From Candidatus Anaerobiospirillum pullicola (GTDB taxonomy: Bacteria; Pseudomonadota; Gammaproteobacteria; Enterobacterales; Succinivibrionaceae), in contig JAHLFE010000011.1 of the NCBI GenBank assembly GCA_018884035.1, positions 1 to 36,996 on the forward strand: a DNA stretch of 36,996 nucleotides. The letters are read 5' to 3'. Shown here in pieces: positions 1-9,377 of this stretch (its first letter is position 1; the number at the start of each line of letters is the position of its first letter). The notes beneath the pieces are model-generated. The model ran no database searches and was not told the DNA's origin. It was given only the letters and a program-made list of their open reading frames with translations. The translations under genes were made by a program, and so were the position numbers.

Positions 1-30
1 GTTGGATACCACAACGTAGCCACATAAAAA
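1..30 (-). repeat. Truncated copy of inverted-repeat family 2
   Basis: The first 26 bases, read on the minus strand, match the right-hand part of the repeats at 5.2 and 9.4 kb (GGCTACGTTGTGGTATCC core). The copy is cut by the window edge, so its ends cannot be judged. Confidence 0.6.
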
Positions 31-168
31 CTCCGAAGCGAACCTGCTTGGCAGCACGCACCTTGAAGGCACTTCCTTGGCATGCCCACCATCCTTCTTA
101 CATGGCACCCCATGAATTGCACACTAGAACCGAGAAAACGCCAGCACGCTTACCAAGCGCCGCTGCTC

Positions 169-792
169 TTACTCAAATGGGGTTGGGTCACCAATACCAA
201 CACGACGCACGATAGGCTGACCATCCTCAAAACGGATCACTGTAGTGGCTTGAGGGTGTAACTCACCGCCATCGACAATGACATCGACAATAGAGCCGAT
301 CTTATCGTTAATCTCAACTGGATCGGACTCTGCGGTATCCTCCTCAGGCAGAATCAGCGAGCAGCTCATGACTGGCTCATCGAGCTCCTCTAAGATCGCC
401 TCTAAGATCTTGCACTGTGGCACACGGATACCGATAGTACGGCGCTTCTCATTCATGACACGCCGTGGCACATCCTTAGTGGCTGGCAGAATAAAGGTAT
501 AGGCGCCAGGAGTGTTGTTTTTGATAAGGCGGAAGACGCTGTTATCGACGCGCGCATACTTCGAGAGCTCAGAGAGGTCGCGGCAAATCAGCGTAAAGTT
601 GTGGTTCTTGCTGATTTGGCGAATATGAGCGATGCGCTCCATGGCGCTCTTTTGCTCCATAAGGCAGCACAGAGCGTAGCTGGAGTCAGTTGGTAAAACG
701 GCAACACCACCCTCACGCAGGTAATGGCAAGCCTTTTTCACAAAGCGAGGTTGGGGATTGTCCGGATGGATGGAAATAAATTCGGCACTCAC
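169..792 (-). CDS. yciO: YciO-type protein of the Sua5/YrdC/YciO family
   Basis: The 207-residue protein matches E. coli YciO (206 aa) almost end to end. It has the N-terminal ISIHPDNPQPRF, the GGVAVLPTDSSYAL nucleotide-binding stretch near residue 30, HNFTLICRDLSELS near 65, NNTPGAYTFILPATK near 92 and RRTIGIRVP near 118. The family is the YrdC fold, which binds ATP and tRNA-like substrates. TsaC/Sua5 make threonylcarbamoyl-adenylate for t6A; YciO is the paralogue with a less certain role. I prefer GTG at 792 over the longer GTG at 801 because an AGGAG sequence sits 8 bases before the former and touches the latter. It is a single gene on the minus strand, with a 431-bp spacer to its upstream neighbour nfsB. 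Confidence 0.93.
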   Translation of the reverse strand: MSAEFISIHPDNPQPRFVKKACHYLREGGVAVLPTDSSYALCCLMEQKSAMERIAHIRQISKNHNFTLICRDLSELSKYARVDNSVFRLIKNNTPGAYTFILPATKDVPRRVMNEKRRTIGIRVPQCKILEAILEELDEPVMSCSLILPEEDTAESDPVEINDKIGSIVDVIVDGGELHPQATTVIRFEDGQPIVRRVGIGDPTPFE

Positions 793-1223
793 TGCACACA
801 CTCCTTTCTCTACTTTCAGCTGGGATAGCTTGCTGGGCTGCCTCTACCGTTAGCAGAGCCATGGTGAGGCCTGAGAAAGGCTAACAGTACTACTTTGAGT
901 TTCAGGCAAGAGGGGAAGACACAGGACAGCTGGCAGCTGAATTTCCGGCGCCATTATAAAACAAAGGCCTCACTAACGGTGAGGCTAGTGAGGCCCTTTT
1001 CATTGCAGGCTAATACGGCCCTTGTGGTACGTAACGCTAAGACTCAGCGCCACAAGCATAGCTGGGCTTAAGCCTTGACGAAACAGTGGATGCAGCTGGC
1101 TTAAAAAAGCCCTCGCGTGCCGCAAAATCCCTAAGCTGCATCTTTACCGACAGCACGCATTACTACCGCAGCGCACCTGTGGTGGCACCTATGAAAAGCG
1201 CAGGTACGGTACACACCTACCGC
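793..1223. other. Spacer between yciO and nfsB
   Basis: No plausible gene. It carries the ribosome-binding site of yciO at about 803 and the strong hairpin at 966-1000. The rest shows no structure I could support. Confidence 0.6.
966..1000. terminator. Bidirectional rho-independent terminator
   Basis: A perfect 10-bp stem (GGCCTCACTA with TAGTGAGGCC) is followed by CCTTTT on the plus strand and preceded by AAAACAAA, giving a T-tract on the minus strand as well. It lies about 225 bp past the nfsB stop on the minus strand, so it probably ends nfsB transcription before yciO. Confidence 0.7.
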
Positions 1224-1871
1224 TTAGTTGAGGTAAGTGGTGAGGTAAGAAAGAGGCAGACGCGACTTTGGACGCTTATCGGTGGTGTTGGAGTCATCCG
1301 CCGCACGATAGCCTAACAGCACGATTAACTGGCAGGTCTCGTTCTTGGAGTCGAGGTCTAACAAACGGTCGACCTCATCAAACTCAATACCCTCTAAAGC
1401 AGTGGAGTCCACGCCATAGCTCTCGGCTGCATAGACCATAGTGGCAAAAGCGACGTAGGCTTGCTTGCCAGTCCATGCGGTAAAGTCGCCCTTATCCACA
1501 TGCAGATTGCAGAAGTGGTGACGGGACTTATCTTGAGCCGCCACTAAATCTGGGGTTGGTAAACGGCCGTCAGCGGTCTCTTGTTCTAAGACGTGCTTGA
1601 GGTGCTCCTCATCGATACGTTTCTTGGAGGAGATGACAATGGCGTGCGAGGCGCCATCGTAACGCTGCTGATTGAAGTCCATGACCGCTTCACGCACCTT
1701 TTGCTTGGTGTCGCCGGTGAGCACGTAGAAGTGGTAAGGCTGGGAGTTTACTGAGGTAGGCGAGAGACGGACGCACTCTAAGATCTTTTGCACGGTCTCA
1801 TCAGGTACCACCTTGGTGCTATCGTAGTGCTTGGTGGTGTAACGCTTTTGCAGCAGCTCTAAGAAATCCAT
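1224..1871 (-). CDS. nfsB: Oxygen-insensitive NAD(P)H nitroreductase, NfsB type
   Basis: The 215-residue FMN flavoprotein is close in length and sequence to E. coli NfsB (217 aa). Shared landmarks are the FMN-contacting KRYTTKHYD near residue 9, LSPTSVNSQPYHF near 36, QETADGRLPTPDLVAAQDKSR near the middle and the C-terminal KSRLP. The family reduces nitroaromatics, quinones and flavins with two-electron transfer from NAD(P)H in the cytoplasm. The start chosen is ATG at 1871, preceded by GGAGG 13 bases upstream. The longer frame adds 23 residues with no family counterpart. No partner gene lies in the same transcript; a terminator follows at 966-1000. Confidence 0.92.
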   Translation of the reverse strand: MDFLELLQKRYTTKHYDSTKVVPDETVQKILECVRLSPTSVNSQPYHFYVLTGDTKQKVREAVMDFNQQRYDGASHAIVISSKKRIDEEHLKHVLEQETADGRLPTPDLVAAQDKSRHHFCNLHVDKGDFTAWTGKQAYVAFATMVYAAESYGVDSTALEGIEFDEVDRLLDLDSKNETCQLIVLLGYRAADDSNTTDKRPKSRLPLSYLTTYLN

Positions 1872-2231
1872 AAAAGGCAGCTCCTCCAATAGGACAGATC
1901 TCAAGCGTGGTCGCTTTGCGACACACTTAAGTGCACTCATATTAGCGCAAGCAACGCATGCACGCTAGAGTCTTCTATTAAGAGCGCTTGCAGTGCACGC
2001 TCTTGCTTGTTTCTCATGCAGCTACCCTGCATAAGTGGTTGCCCTGTTCTCAGATTGCTAACGCCAATCACACACTCACACACTCTCGTCAAGATAAGAC
2101 ACAGTAAGGTGCTGTGCCCCCATTCCTACATACCATTTTACTAATGAAGCCGCTCACTAACGCCACGCTTCAGCGGTTAGCACCGCGAAGCACTTAAGCG
2201 CTCAGAGTGCCCCTTATGCTCTGAAGAGCCG

Positions 2232-2415
2232 CGAGTGTTTTCCCTTGTTCCTTAAGAGGAGTTTTCCCCTATGTTGTTGGCTTACAATCGGACTTTTAGA
2301 TTGGGGGCAGACCCTTAATGCAAAAACCAATATGGAGCAGCAAGCGTCGCTACCGCGACGTAGCTCTAAGGTGGGTTAATGGCAAGTATCTGTGCACACA
2401 TGGAGAAAACGCTCT
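2232..2415 (+). repeat. Structured repeat family 1, copy A
   Basis: The left end is GAGTGTTTTCCC and the right end GGAGAAAACGCTCT, so the ends are inverted repeats. The core holds the hairpin CGTCGC-TACC-GCGACG at 2345-2360 and the tail GGTTAATGGCAAGTA. The first hairpin is eroded here (GGCTTACA with GGGGGCAGACCC). The other copies are at 7.1, 13.8, 22.7, 31.4 and 35.2 kb. Confidence 0.9.
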
Positions 2416-2730
2416 CTAAGCGCCTCCAGAGCATTACGCTTGCGTAGTACCAGCCAGAGCCTGCAACCGCTCCGCTAGACCATACGTCCACTCACTACCC
2501 CCTATTCCCGCCAACCGCTCGCTTTTGCCCTTACCACAGCCCCTTCTGGACAACGTCCCCATCCCCCCTCTGCCGCACTCTCTAACCATGCGCCAATCCC
2601 GACATGGCACAATTACGCATGAATTTTCTCTAGACGCGACAAAATCTACCGCCCTTTGCAGGGAGTAGAAAGGCCATTTTTTACCGCTTCCTCGTTTGCC
2701 GATTGAGGTACTCTTACTTACTCTGCTGCC

Positions 2731-2761
2731 ACTTCCTATCGCCCCAAAAGCGACAGGAAGT
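2731..2761 (-). other. Stable hairpin downstream of the unknown gene
   Basis: ACTTCCTATCGC pairs with GCGACAGGAAGT (11 of 12) across a 7-base loop, 30 bp past the stop of the minus-strand gene at 2791. There is no T-run on that strand, so it may be an mRNA 3' stabiliser rather than a classical terminator. Confidence 0.4.
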
Positions 2762-2790
2762 TGAGTCAGCAAGGCAAAGGAGCATGCACT

Positions 2791-3210
2791 CTAGACCGCG
2801 TAAATTGCGTTAGCAAAACGCTGTGACAGCATGATGCCGTCAGATAGGCCATGGATCGCCTTGAAGTTATTTGGGATCACTGGGGTCAGTGTCTTTAACA
2901 CATCCCAATCTGGCGATAATGGCTGCTGGTCTAAGACCGCAAACTCTCTGATCTGCTCGTTTTCCGAGTTGATCAGTTCCTCAAAGGTAACGGAGGTACC
3001 GGTAACCGTTGTTGGCGCAGCACGGCTGACATTAAGACCATCGCCCTCGGTGATGATATCCGAGCGCGTCAAAATGCTCTCTAAGCTCTGCGAGAAGGAG
3101 ACCTTTTTGTCAGAGCTAAAGATGTTATTGAGCTGATTTTGCGTGCTGGAATCAACCTTGGCGTTAGCCTCTGCCCAAGGATTGACCTGTTGAACCACGG
3201 CGCTGGACAT
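2791..3210 (-). CDS. Small protein of unknown function
   Basis: A 139-residue soluble protein with no signal peptide or membrane segment. I do not recognise its family. It opens with MSSAVVQQVNPWAEANAKVD, is rich in Ser, Thr, Asn and Gln in the first half, and ends in a more ordered stretch (DGIMLSQRFANAIYAV). The start at ATG 3210 is supported by GGAG 9 bases upstream; the frame extends 19 codons further without a better site. Codon use resembles the neighbours, and the coding run is clean over its whole length with a hairpin just after the stop, so I believe it is a real gene. It is flanked by spacers of 441 and 918 bp and has no partner. Confidence 0.7.
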   Translation of the reverse strand: MSSAVVQQVNPWAEANAKVDSSTQNQLNNIFSSDKKVSFSQSLESILTRSDIITEGDGLNVSRAAPTTVTGTSVTFEELINSENEQIREFAVLDQQPLSPDWDVLKTLTPVIPNNFKAIHGLSDGIMLSQRFANAIYAV

Positions 3211-3652
3211 GGTTATTCTCCACAGAAGCGTCTGGGTAAGAAAGCGCCTGTTGACACGATTTACCACAGAGAAGTTTCGCTACTACCCTGTAGTGCAGAA
3301 TATGTGCCGCTTTTGTCTTTGCCGCTTACTACTATCCTGCATGAGCGCGACAATCGCGCAGCAATAAGGAAGCAAACCACAAGCGTGACGCCCAAAGCCT
3401 TACCCCCACAGACTAAGGTCAGGTAAGCCCCAGAGTATGTGCCCTGTGCTTGCCTGTCCTTAAGCCCCTTAAGGTAGCGCGCAGCTTCGTGCCGCTTAGC
3501 GGCAGCCAGTCTTTACCTTTGCGTGGTGTTCCCCAAAAAGAGCCTAACCACAGAGGGTGGTGTGCTCTCTTGGTCTTCTTTACCTTAGTGGCTTCTACGC
3601 TATGCAGTACCACCGGCCTTAGTCTGACTCTCCCCAGCGGCGCTTACTCTCC
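3211..3652. other. 441-bp spacer upstream of the unknown gene
   Basis: Open frames here are short and overlap one another on both strands; none has a ribosome-binding site plus a recognisable sequence. A small perfect hairpin, GCCGCTTAGCGGC, lies at about 3490-3502. Nothing else stands out. Confidence 0.5.
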
Positions 3653-4648
3653 CTACGCATGGTTAAACTCCATCACGCCCACCAAGCGATGAGGCACATA
3701 TGGCTCCTCTAAGTAAGCAATGTCCTCTGGGCTTAGCTTGACGTCAGCAGCAGCCACCGCCTCATTGAGATGCTTCATCTTGGTAGCACCGACAATAGGA
3801 GCCGTTACCTTAGACAGCAACCAGCCTAAGGCCACCTGTGTCGTGGTAAAGCCGTTTCTCTCTGCCACCTCGGCCACTCGCTGAATGATGATGGCATCTT
3901 GCTCGGCTGTGCGGTCGTACTTGGAGTGCGCCACGCTGTCCTTTTCTAAGCGCGCACTGGTCTCTCCTGCTTTTTTCACCAAGCGGCCCGAAGCTAAGGG
4001 GCTATAAGGTGTCAGCGCTATGCCCGCATCGTGGCAGTATGGGATCATCTCCCGCTCTTCCTCTCTAAAAAGCAGGTTGTAGTGGCCTTGCAGCGAGGAG
4101 ATCTGCGCATAGCCCATTTCCTTAGCCAAGGCGTTAACCTTACACAGCTGCCATGCGTAGCAGTTAGAAAAGCCTAAGTAGCGCACCTTGCCTGCTTTAA
4201 CAGCCTCTCCCATACCGGTAATGATTTCCTCGATAGGGGTGTGGTAATCCCACATGTGGCAAATGTAAAGATCGATGTAATCGGTGCCTAAATCCTTAAG
4301 GCTCTGCTCAACATGATGTTGCACGTGCTGGGCGCCGGTGACACCGGCTTCAATCTCGGCCTTAGTTCGTGGTAAGAACTTAGTGGCCAGCACCACCTTG
4401 TCACGAGATGACGCAAAGTCACGCACCGCGCGACCTATGATTTGCTCGCTTAAGCCAGAGCCATAGGCAAAGGCGGTATCAAAAAAGTTAATGCCCTGCT
4501 CCATGGCGGCTTTGAGAATGGTACGCGAGTCTTCTTCGCTCAGCGTCCATGCGGCTCGCTCCTCACCTACCTTTTGCCCAAAGCTCATACAGCCTAAGCA
4601 AATACGAGAGACCTGCAAATCGGTCTGACCAAACTTGGTGTACTCCAT
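3653..4648 (-). CDS. Aldo/keto reductase, YajO-like
   Basis: The 331-residue protein is a (beta/alpha)8 aldo/keto reductase very similar to E. coli YajO (324 aa). It begins MEYTKFGQTDLQVSRICLGC. The catalytic tetrad is visible as Asp57 and Tyr62 (FFDTAFAYG), Lys90 (ATKF) and His131 (CHMWDY). HYNLLFREEEREM, TPYSPLASGRL and the NADPH-binding C-terminal part with PIVGATKMKHL follow. The family reduces aldehydes or ketones with NADPH in the cytoplasm; in YajO, links to carbonyl detoxification and the thiamine pathway have been proposed, so I give no substrate. ATG 4648 has GAGGAG 7 bases upstream. It is monocistronic. Confidence 0.92.
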   Translation of the reverse strand: MEYTKFGQTDLQVSRICLGCMSFGQKVGEERAAWTLSEEDSRTILKAAMEQGINFFDTAFAYGSGLSEQIIGRAVRDFASSRDKVVLATKFLPRTKAEIEAGVTGAQHVQHHVEQSLKDLGTDYIDLYICHMWDYHTPIEEIITGMGEAVKAGKVRYLGFSNCYAWQLCKVNALAKEMGYAQISSLQGHYNLLFREEEREMIPYCHDAGIALTPYSPLASGRLVKKAGETSARLEKDSVAHSKYDRTAEQDAIIIQRVAEVAERNGFTTTQVALGWLLSKVTAPIVGATKMKHLNEAVAAADVKLSPEDIAYLEEPYVPHRLVGVMEFNHA

Positions 4649-5070
4649 TGCTGACTCCTCAAACCTCTAAACTAAAGCGCAAACAAACAAACAATAACGT
4701 GACCATGATGCCCACGGATTACAGGCACTGCTTCTACGAACAGGCTGCGTCAAACTGCAGCCAACTACCACAGAGCACTGCTGCTGACAGTGACTACCTG
4801 CTACTGATACTTAGGTGACGCCAAGGCTGCGCTCTTAATCCGTGTACGAGAGGTGGTAGCCCCAACCAGCTCTTACTCTCAGAAGGAATAGCAAGTGACG
4901 GCTGCTACTTTCAGTAGCAGCAGCAGCAGCACGGATGCGGGATGTAGCAATCTTGACCACAGACATCAACCCCGCACAGGTGCTGGTCATAATGGAGGAA
5001 AGGATGACACCACAACCTACGTGCGCAACCACGCAAGCAAGAGCGGACGAAGGCGGTTCTCCTTAAAGTT

Positions 5071-5203
5071 TTGGCTCTCCTCAGAATCTGTGGGTATAGG
5101 CTCAAGCCCCAGTCTTAGGTGGTTGGGATAAAGGCCAGTGCTCATCAGCAATTAGCCGTACCATTACCTCCTAAGCGACCCACAAATTCTGAGTAAAGCC
5201 AAA
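5071..5203. repeat. Inverted-repeat family 2, element 2a
   Basis: The ends GGCTCTCCTCAGAATCTGTG and CACAAATTCTGAGTAAAGCC are imperfect inverted repeats about 130 bp apart, with a second inner pair (TCTTAGGTGG and CCTCCTAAG). The size and ends suggest a non-autonomous inverted-repeat element. Confidence 0.6.
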
Positions 5204-5327
5204 GTTTTGTGGATCAAGCCTCCATGCTACTTTTAGGTGGATAACATTAAACGCCATAACCACAGCTCATGTGCTTACCTAAGGTATGAGGCTACGTTGT
5301 GGTATCCACCAAACTTTGAGCAGAGCC
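5200..5327 (+). repeat. Inverted-repeat family 2, element 2b
   Basis: From TTTTAGGTGG to CAGAGCC this segment matches 9410-9517 over about 100 bases, sharing ATTAAACGCCATAACCACAG and GGCTACGTTGTGGTAT. An internal ATAACCACA / TGTGGTAT pair can fold. It abuts element 2a. Confidence 0.75.
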
Positions 5328-5479
5328 AAAAAGACAGGGCCGAAACGGGCAAAAAGGCAGGGCAAAAGAGGCAGGAAGATGCAGCATCAACACGTAAGCG
5401 TTACTGCGATCGCACCACGTATAAACTAAGGCCCATGATGCGTGGGATAAGCAGGCTTAACAGCCTGCTTGCTCTCGAA

Positions 5480-6901
5480 CTACTTCTTTTTCTTGCCTTT
5501 GCTCTTAGCGCCTTGGGCATCTGGAACTGAGGCTTGAGCAGCAGTTTGCTGCTGTGTCTGCTGCTGCACCGCTTGCTGTTGTTGCTGCGCCAGCTGGCCG
5601 TAGGCTTCCTTTCGTCTACGCATGGATGGCGCGCTAAAGAAGTACGACTGCTCTAATGGCCTCTTGGTCTGCTGACCGCGATCCATAATCGGCTGTAAGT
5701 ACTCCAGCAGACGCTCCACACTGTGGTCTAAGTCATTATAGGCACTGGCCTTTTGGCACTGCTCCGTCCAATCCTCATTTAAGAGGCGCTCTAAGGCGTC
5801 GAGCCATGGCTCTAACTCCTCATCAGATGGTACGCAGTAGTAATCCTTTTGCGTAGAGGCAGGGGCATCAAGGAGGATACCGCCATCGCGCACCGCCTCA
5901 GGTAAGCCACCACTCTTACTGGAGAGCACAGGGATGTTGTTAAACACGGCCTCAGTAGCCACGCAGCCCCAGCTCTCATGCCATACCGATGGCGTCAGCA
6001 GCACCTTGGTCACCGCATAGACTAAGCGGATATCATTGGTGTGCTCCGCAATATCGACCATGGGAATAGGGTTAGGGTCACCCACCTTCACAAACGGGGT
6101 GCCATCAGCGTAGTGCAGACGGGTCAAGAGCTGGTTGTAATCACCAACGCTCTTCACCACCAAGAACTTCTGCTCAGGGTGACGCTGGTTAAACAGCTGC
6201 GCCAGCTTCACAAAGATGGCTAAGCCCTTTTCCGGAGCAGGATTAATGAGAGTGATGTACTTAGGATCGCGCTTAGCCGGATCACAGGTTACCTGCTGGC
6301 GATAGATGAACTGGCCTACTGCCTTAACGTCGATACCGTCCTCATCGCGATAGAGCTTAGCTGTAGCCTCCGATGGCGAGAAAACTAAGTCGCAGTCGGC
6401 AAAGGCAAAGCCACGGTGCAGACCGTTACACAGCGCATAGACTACAGGAATGCCACGCGCTTGAGCCTCATGACGTAAGTAGCAGGAGAAGATGTCACCG
6501 CTATAGCCCATGATCACATCAGGCTGGAACTTCTCTAAGAGCTGGATAAAGAAGTCGAAGATCTTGCCCTGATCAGTGGCAGTTACATCTTGCGCTAAGC
6601 GGCCATGGGTCTTTACCACGTAGTACTCGACCTTGTTGTCGGTGAACTGTAAGAAGTCCTTTTGTCTTTGTGGCTTATTGGCCAGCTCTGGATGTTGCTC
6701 CTTCTCCCTTTGCTCGATGAGGGCCGCAATACGCTTCAAGTTCTCTAAGCCCCGTTGGTCGTCAGCAACAAAGGCATTGAGCACCTTGACCTCAATGCCA
6801 CGGGCGGCGAGAGCCTCGAGCAAAATCTTATTATGGATGGCAGCACCATTGCTGCTGTCATGCAAAGCAGGAACGGAGTACCAGAGAATCTTATTGGCCA
6901 T
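5480..6901 (-). CDS. Glycosyltransferase, GT4 family, with Gln/Lys-rich tail
   Basis: A 473-residue GT-B glycosyltransferase. The N-terminal domain starts MANKILWYSVPALHDSSNGA. The C-terminal nucleotide-sugar domain shows INPAPEKGL at about 219-227 and the EX7E motif, Glu309 and Glu317, inside PSVWHESWGCVATEAVF, followed by SSKSGGLPEAV. Such enzymes transfer a sugar from a nucleotide donor to glycan, lipid or protein acceptors; the acceptor cannot be told here. Unusual is the last 40 residues: a run of Gln blocks (QQQQQ, QQQ, QQQ) and a final GAKSKGKKKK, likely disordered and basic, perhaps a membrane or nucleic-acid contact. There are no membrane segments. Start ATG 6901 has only a weak upstream GGTGAAAG. 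No neighbouring polysaccharide genes. Confidence 0.85.
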   Translation of the reverse strand: MANKILWYSVPALHDSSNGAAIHNKILLEALAARGIEVKVLNAFVADDQRGLENLKRIAALIEQREKEQHPELANKPQRQKDFLQFTDNKVEYYVVKTHGRLAQDVTATDQGKIFDFFIQLLEKFQPDVIMGYSGDIFSCYLRHEAQARGIPVVYALCNGLHRGFAFADCDLVFSPSEATAKLYRDEDGIDVKAVGQFIYRQQVTCDPAKRDPKYITLINPAPEKGLAIFVKLAQLFNQRHPEQKFLVVKSVGDYNQLLTRLHYADGTPFVKVGDPNPIPMVDIAEHTNDIRLVYAVTKVLLTPSVWHESWGCVATEAVFNNIPVLSSKSGGLPEAVRDGGILLDAPASTQKDYYCVPSDEELEPWLDALERLLNEDWTEQCQKASAYNDLDHSVERLLEYLQPIMDRGQQTKRPLEQSYFFSAPSMRRRKEAYGQLAQQQQQAVQQQTQQQTAAQASVPDAQGAKSKGKKKK

Positions 6902-7327
6902 ACAACTTTCACCAAAATCGACAAAGACTAATTGCCAGTGCGGTCTTGATAGTGGCCATACCTCTATCTACAAAGGCTCTCAAGAGCGCAGCCTGACATA
7001 GGAGCGTCGCAATTTTAGCATGTATGCACAAGCCCCCGCGCTAAGCTTAAGCTCCACCCACAAGCACATAGAGAGCGTTTTTCCCAAGGTTGTTGGCTTA
7101 AAATCGGCCTTTGGGGTGAGTTTAACCCCCTTGATCCTAACCTGTAGAGAAGCAAGCGTCGCTACCGCGACGTACCTCTAAGATAGACTAATGGCAAGTA
7201 GCTTTGCCTCCATGGGAAAACAACCGCAGCAACTACTGTAGCGCAGAACCTCTGGGACTAAGTTGCAGGAGTGAGGATAGCTACTGGAAGTGGCAGTAAC
7301 GCAGTAGTAACGCTGTAGTAAAGCCCC
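6902..7327. other. 425-bp spacer holding structured repeat copy B
   Basis: Apart from the repeat at 7072-7225, no gene or terminator with a clear T-tract was seen. Confidence 0.55.
7072..7225 (+). repeat. Structured repeat family 1, copy B
   Basis: The shortest copy. The left end AGAGCGTTTTTCCC and right end GGGAAAAC are inverted. The first hairpin is GGCTTAAA with TTTAACCC (one mismatch); the second is perfect, CGTCGCTACCGCGACG at 7157-7172. It lacks about 30 bases between the left end and the first hairpin that copies A, D and E have. Confidence 0.9.
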
Positions 7328-8557
7328 CTACTTGCGCGCGGTGAGCACAAAAGCAGTGATCTCCGATGGCACCAGCACGCGGCAGGAGAAACCTGACCAA
7401 ATACCCGTACCATTGCTCACGTAGAGGTGAGTGCGTGGCGTCACCTCATACATGCCCGTGACATAGCCCGCATTAAAGTGCGCAATCAGCGGCTGTAAAA
7501 AGAACATGGTGCCGCCATGGGTATGACCTGTGAGCACCAGATCAACATCAGGCTGCTGCTCAATGACAATAGGCTCATGCGCTAAGAGTAAGCGTGCACT
7601 GGCCTGTGCAGCGTCCGCTGCGGTTGGCACTACCATGCTGCTAGCCCCTTCAGGCACAAAGGAGCGTGCTGTAATGCGAGACATAGCAGTTTTGACATTA
7701 GGCGCATCTGAGCCAAAAGCACTGCCACGCGGATCAGGCACACCACTTACCAATAGGGCGGCACGGGCAGCGTTCTCACTTTGCGCTGTAGCACGTGAGA
7801 TCACCACACTCTCATTCATGAGAAATTGCACCCCCATTTGCTCCCATGTGTCGACCCATGAGGTCACACCAGAGTAGTACTCATGGTTACCAGTAACGGC
7901 GATGACACCGTCACGCGCCTTTAACTGTGTCAGGGGGCTAAACTCATCTTTTAAGGAGCTCACGGTACCATCGACCAAGTCGCCGGTGATCACAATGAGA
8001 TCAGGATTCTGCTCATTGACGCGGTCGACTACGCCCTGTAACCAGTCTCGCTTGAGGATAGGGCCGATGTGCAAGTCGGTAATCTGCAAGATCTTATAGC
8101 CCTCCATTTCTGGGGCTAAATCGGTAATGGCGACCTCATGCTCGACGACATCTGGGATCTTAAACTGATAGACCGTGCCCACCACACCGCAGGACACTGC
8201 GACCACCGCAATCAAGGTATGAATACGCCGTAATGGCCATGGGTGTCTCTTCTCTTTAGGGACACGCACCAGAAGACGGAAGATGGTACGCACTAAGAGC
8301 AGTAAATCTTTGATGATGGCAAAGAACACGGCCAGCATCAGTGCACTGTAAGTAGCCTCTAAGATGACGATAGGCGTAGGCGCGAGCTTAGGCTCTAAGA
8401 TGCCGCCAGTTTGACTGTAGACCACATACTTAAGGCCAAAGGCAATGATCACTACGGCACAGATCAGCTTAGTGCGCAGTTTGATATGCAGCGGCACCAC
8501 CAGCGAAGCAATGGCGTAGACCACAAAGATCAAAGCGGAGATAATAAGAGCAGACAT
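7328..8557 (-). CDS. Membrane-anchored metallophosphoesterase (YkuE/YaeI-like)
   Basis: A 409-residue protein with about four N-terminal hydrophobic helices (roughly residues 1-22, 30-48, 62-92 and 111-130), followed by a calcineurin-like phosphoesterase domain. Metal-binding motifs in order: Asp161 and His163 (QITDLHIGP), Asp193 (TGDLVDG), Asn224-His225 (GNHEYY), His327 (LLAHEP), and His345/His347 (GHTHGG). All expected ligands are present, so it should be active. Relatives act on phospholipid or nucleotide pyrophosphates; the substrate here is unknown. The catalytic domain follows the last helix and could lie on either membrane face. A 55-residue stretch of low complexity (about 255-320) is inserted before the third histidine. 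Start ATG 8557, with AGGTG upstream. Monocistronic. Confidence 0.9.
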   Translation of the reverse strand: MSALIISALIFVVYAIASLVVPLHIKLRTKLICAVVIIAFGLKYVVYSQTGGILEPKLAPTPIVILEATYSALMLAVFFAIIKDLLLLVRTIFRLLVRVPKEKRHPWPLRRIHTLIAVVAVSCGVVGTVYQFKIPDVVEHEVAITDLAPEMEGYKILQITDLHIGPILKRDWLQGVVDRVNEQNPDLIVITGDLVDGTVSSLKDEFSPLTQLKARDGVIAVTGNHEYYSGVTSWVDTWEQMGVQFLMNESVVISRATAQSENAARAALLVSGVPDPRGSAFGSDAPNVKTAMSRITARSFVPEGASSMVVPTAADAAQASARLLLAHEPIVIEQQPDVDLVLTGHTHGGTMFFLQPLIAHFNAGYVTGMYEVTPRTHLYVSNGTGIWSGFSCRVLVPSEITAFVLTARK

Positions 8558-9377
8558 GCAACACCTAAAACGATAGTGTAGGTCGAGACCGAGGCCAGAG
8601 CACAGGGGCCTCTTGTGACGCTATGCATTGTACCTTATAGGGTATGCGAAACTATAGGCCAATTCTCTTAGCGACTTGCCTGTTTCTATCTTTTCGTGCT
8701 GCTGGTGGTGTGTCGCAGTGATGCAGCGGCTTTTACCTTGAGCGGCCTTGTAAGTCAGTACCAATGGGATGCGCTGAGGTATTGCACCTCAAAAGCTCGG
8801 TGGCGCATCATCCTCAAGCTTGCCTTTTTTCTCTCGCATTACAGGCCACCCTCACTTTAAGGTCATCCTGATGGAGTGCTCTGATTCCGCTCTGCTTTGC
8901 GCTGCCATCTTCGCTCATGCTTGCAGCTATGGCTCGGGATGCAATGTTGGTTGATTATTGGTTGGTCGCTGTCCCGTAGTAAAGCCTCTCCATGCTCCTC
9001 TATGCAACGATTTTCATCTGTACATGACCTCATCTTTTTGCTCCATCTTTTCTAAAAGAGCAGGTGTTTCCCCTGATATGCACTATCTGCAACCAAAATC
9101 CTCCTACCCCAAGACACTAAAATCACAGCCACCAAGCCCCCGCGTTTGCTCAAGCTCCCTACCTCTTGATAGCAGCAAGCCCTCCCCACGCTCTGATTAG
9201 CTCTGCCCTTCATGTCATCACTAGTAGAAAATCCTGCTACCATGTAAGATCTAGGTCGGCTGCGCCTTAGCGCCTGCTTATCTGCCTAACTTCCATAGTT
9301 CTTCCCCTTACAGGCAGATACCTTCTGGGCCTTACTGATCCATGCCGCTATACATCATCTATAATAAGCACACAATT
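8558..9377. other. 820-bp spacer without a recognisable gene
   Basis: Frames are short and overlap on both strands. The only structure seen is a two-part inverted repeat at 8768-8809: GATGCGC pairs with GCGCATC and, inside it, TGAGGT with ACCTCA; a T-run follows 13 bases later. Confidence 0.5.

Larger units (their letters stand above)
1872..2790. other. 918-bp non-coding spacer upstream of nfsB
   Basis: It contains structured repeat copy A (2232-2415) and the hairpin at 2731-2761. The 112-codon minus-strand frame at 2434-2772 has no family resemblance and an odd composition, so I left it out. The nfsB promoter should be near 1900-1990, but no clear box is visible. Confidence 0.55.
4649..5479. 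other. 830-bp spacer with two inverted-repeat elements
   Basis: No supportable gene. The right half is built of two abutting family 2 elements (5071-5203 and 5200-5327). A run of CAG/AGC triplets sits at 4914-4931. The left end carries the aldo/keto reductase ribosome-binding site. Confidence 0.55.

Noticed and set aside
2434..2772. 112-codon minus-strand frame
   Set aside because: Composition is Gly/Arg/Ser-rich without family resemblance, it has no ribosome-binding site and overlaps a strong hairpin.
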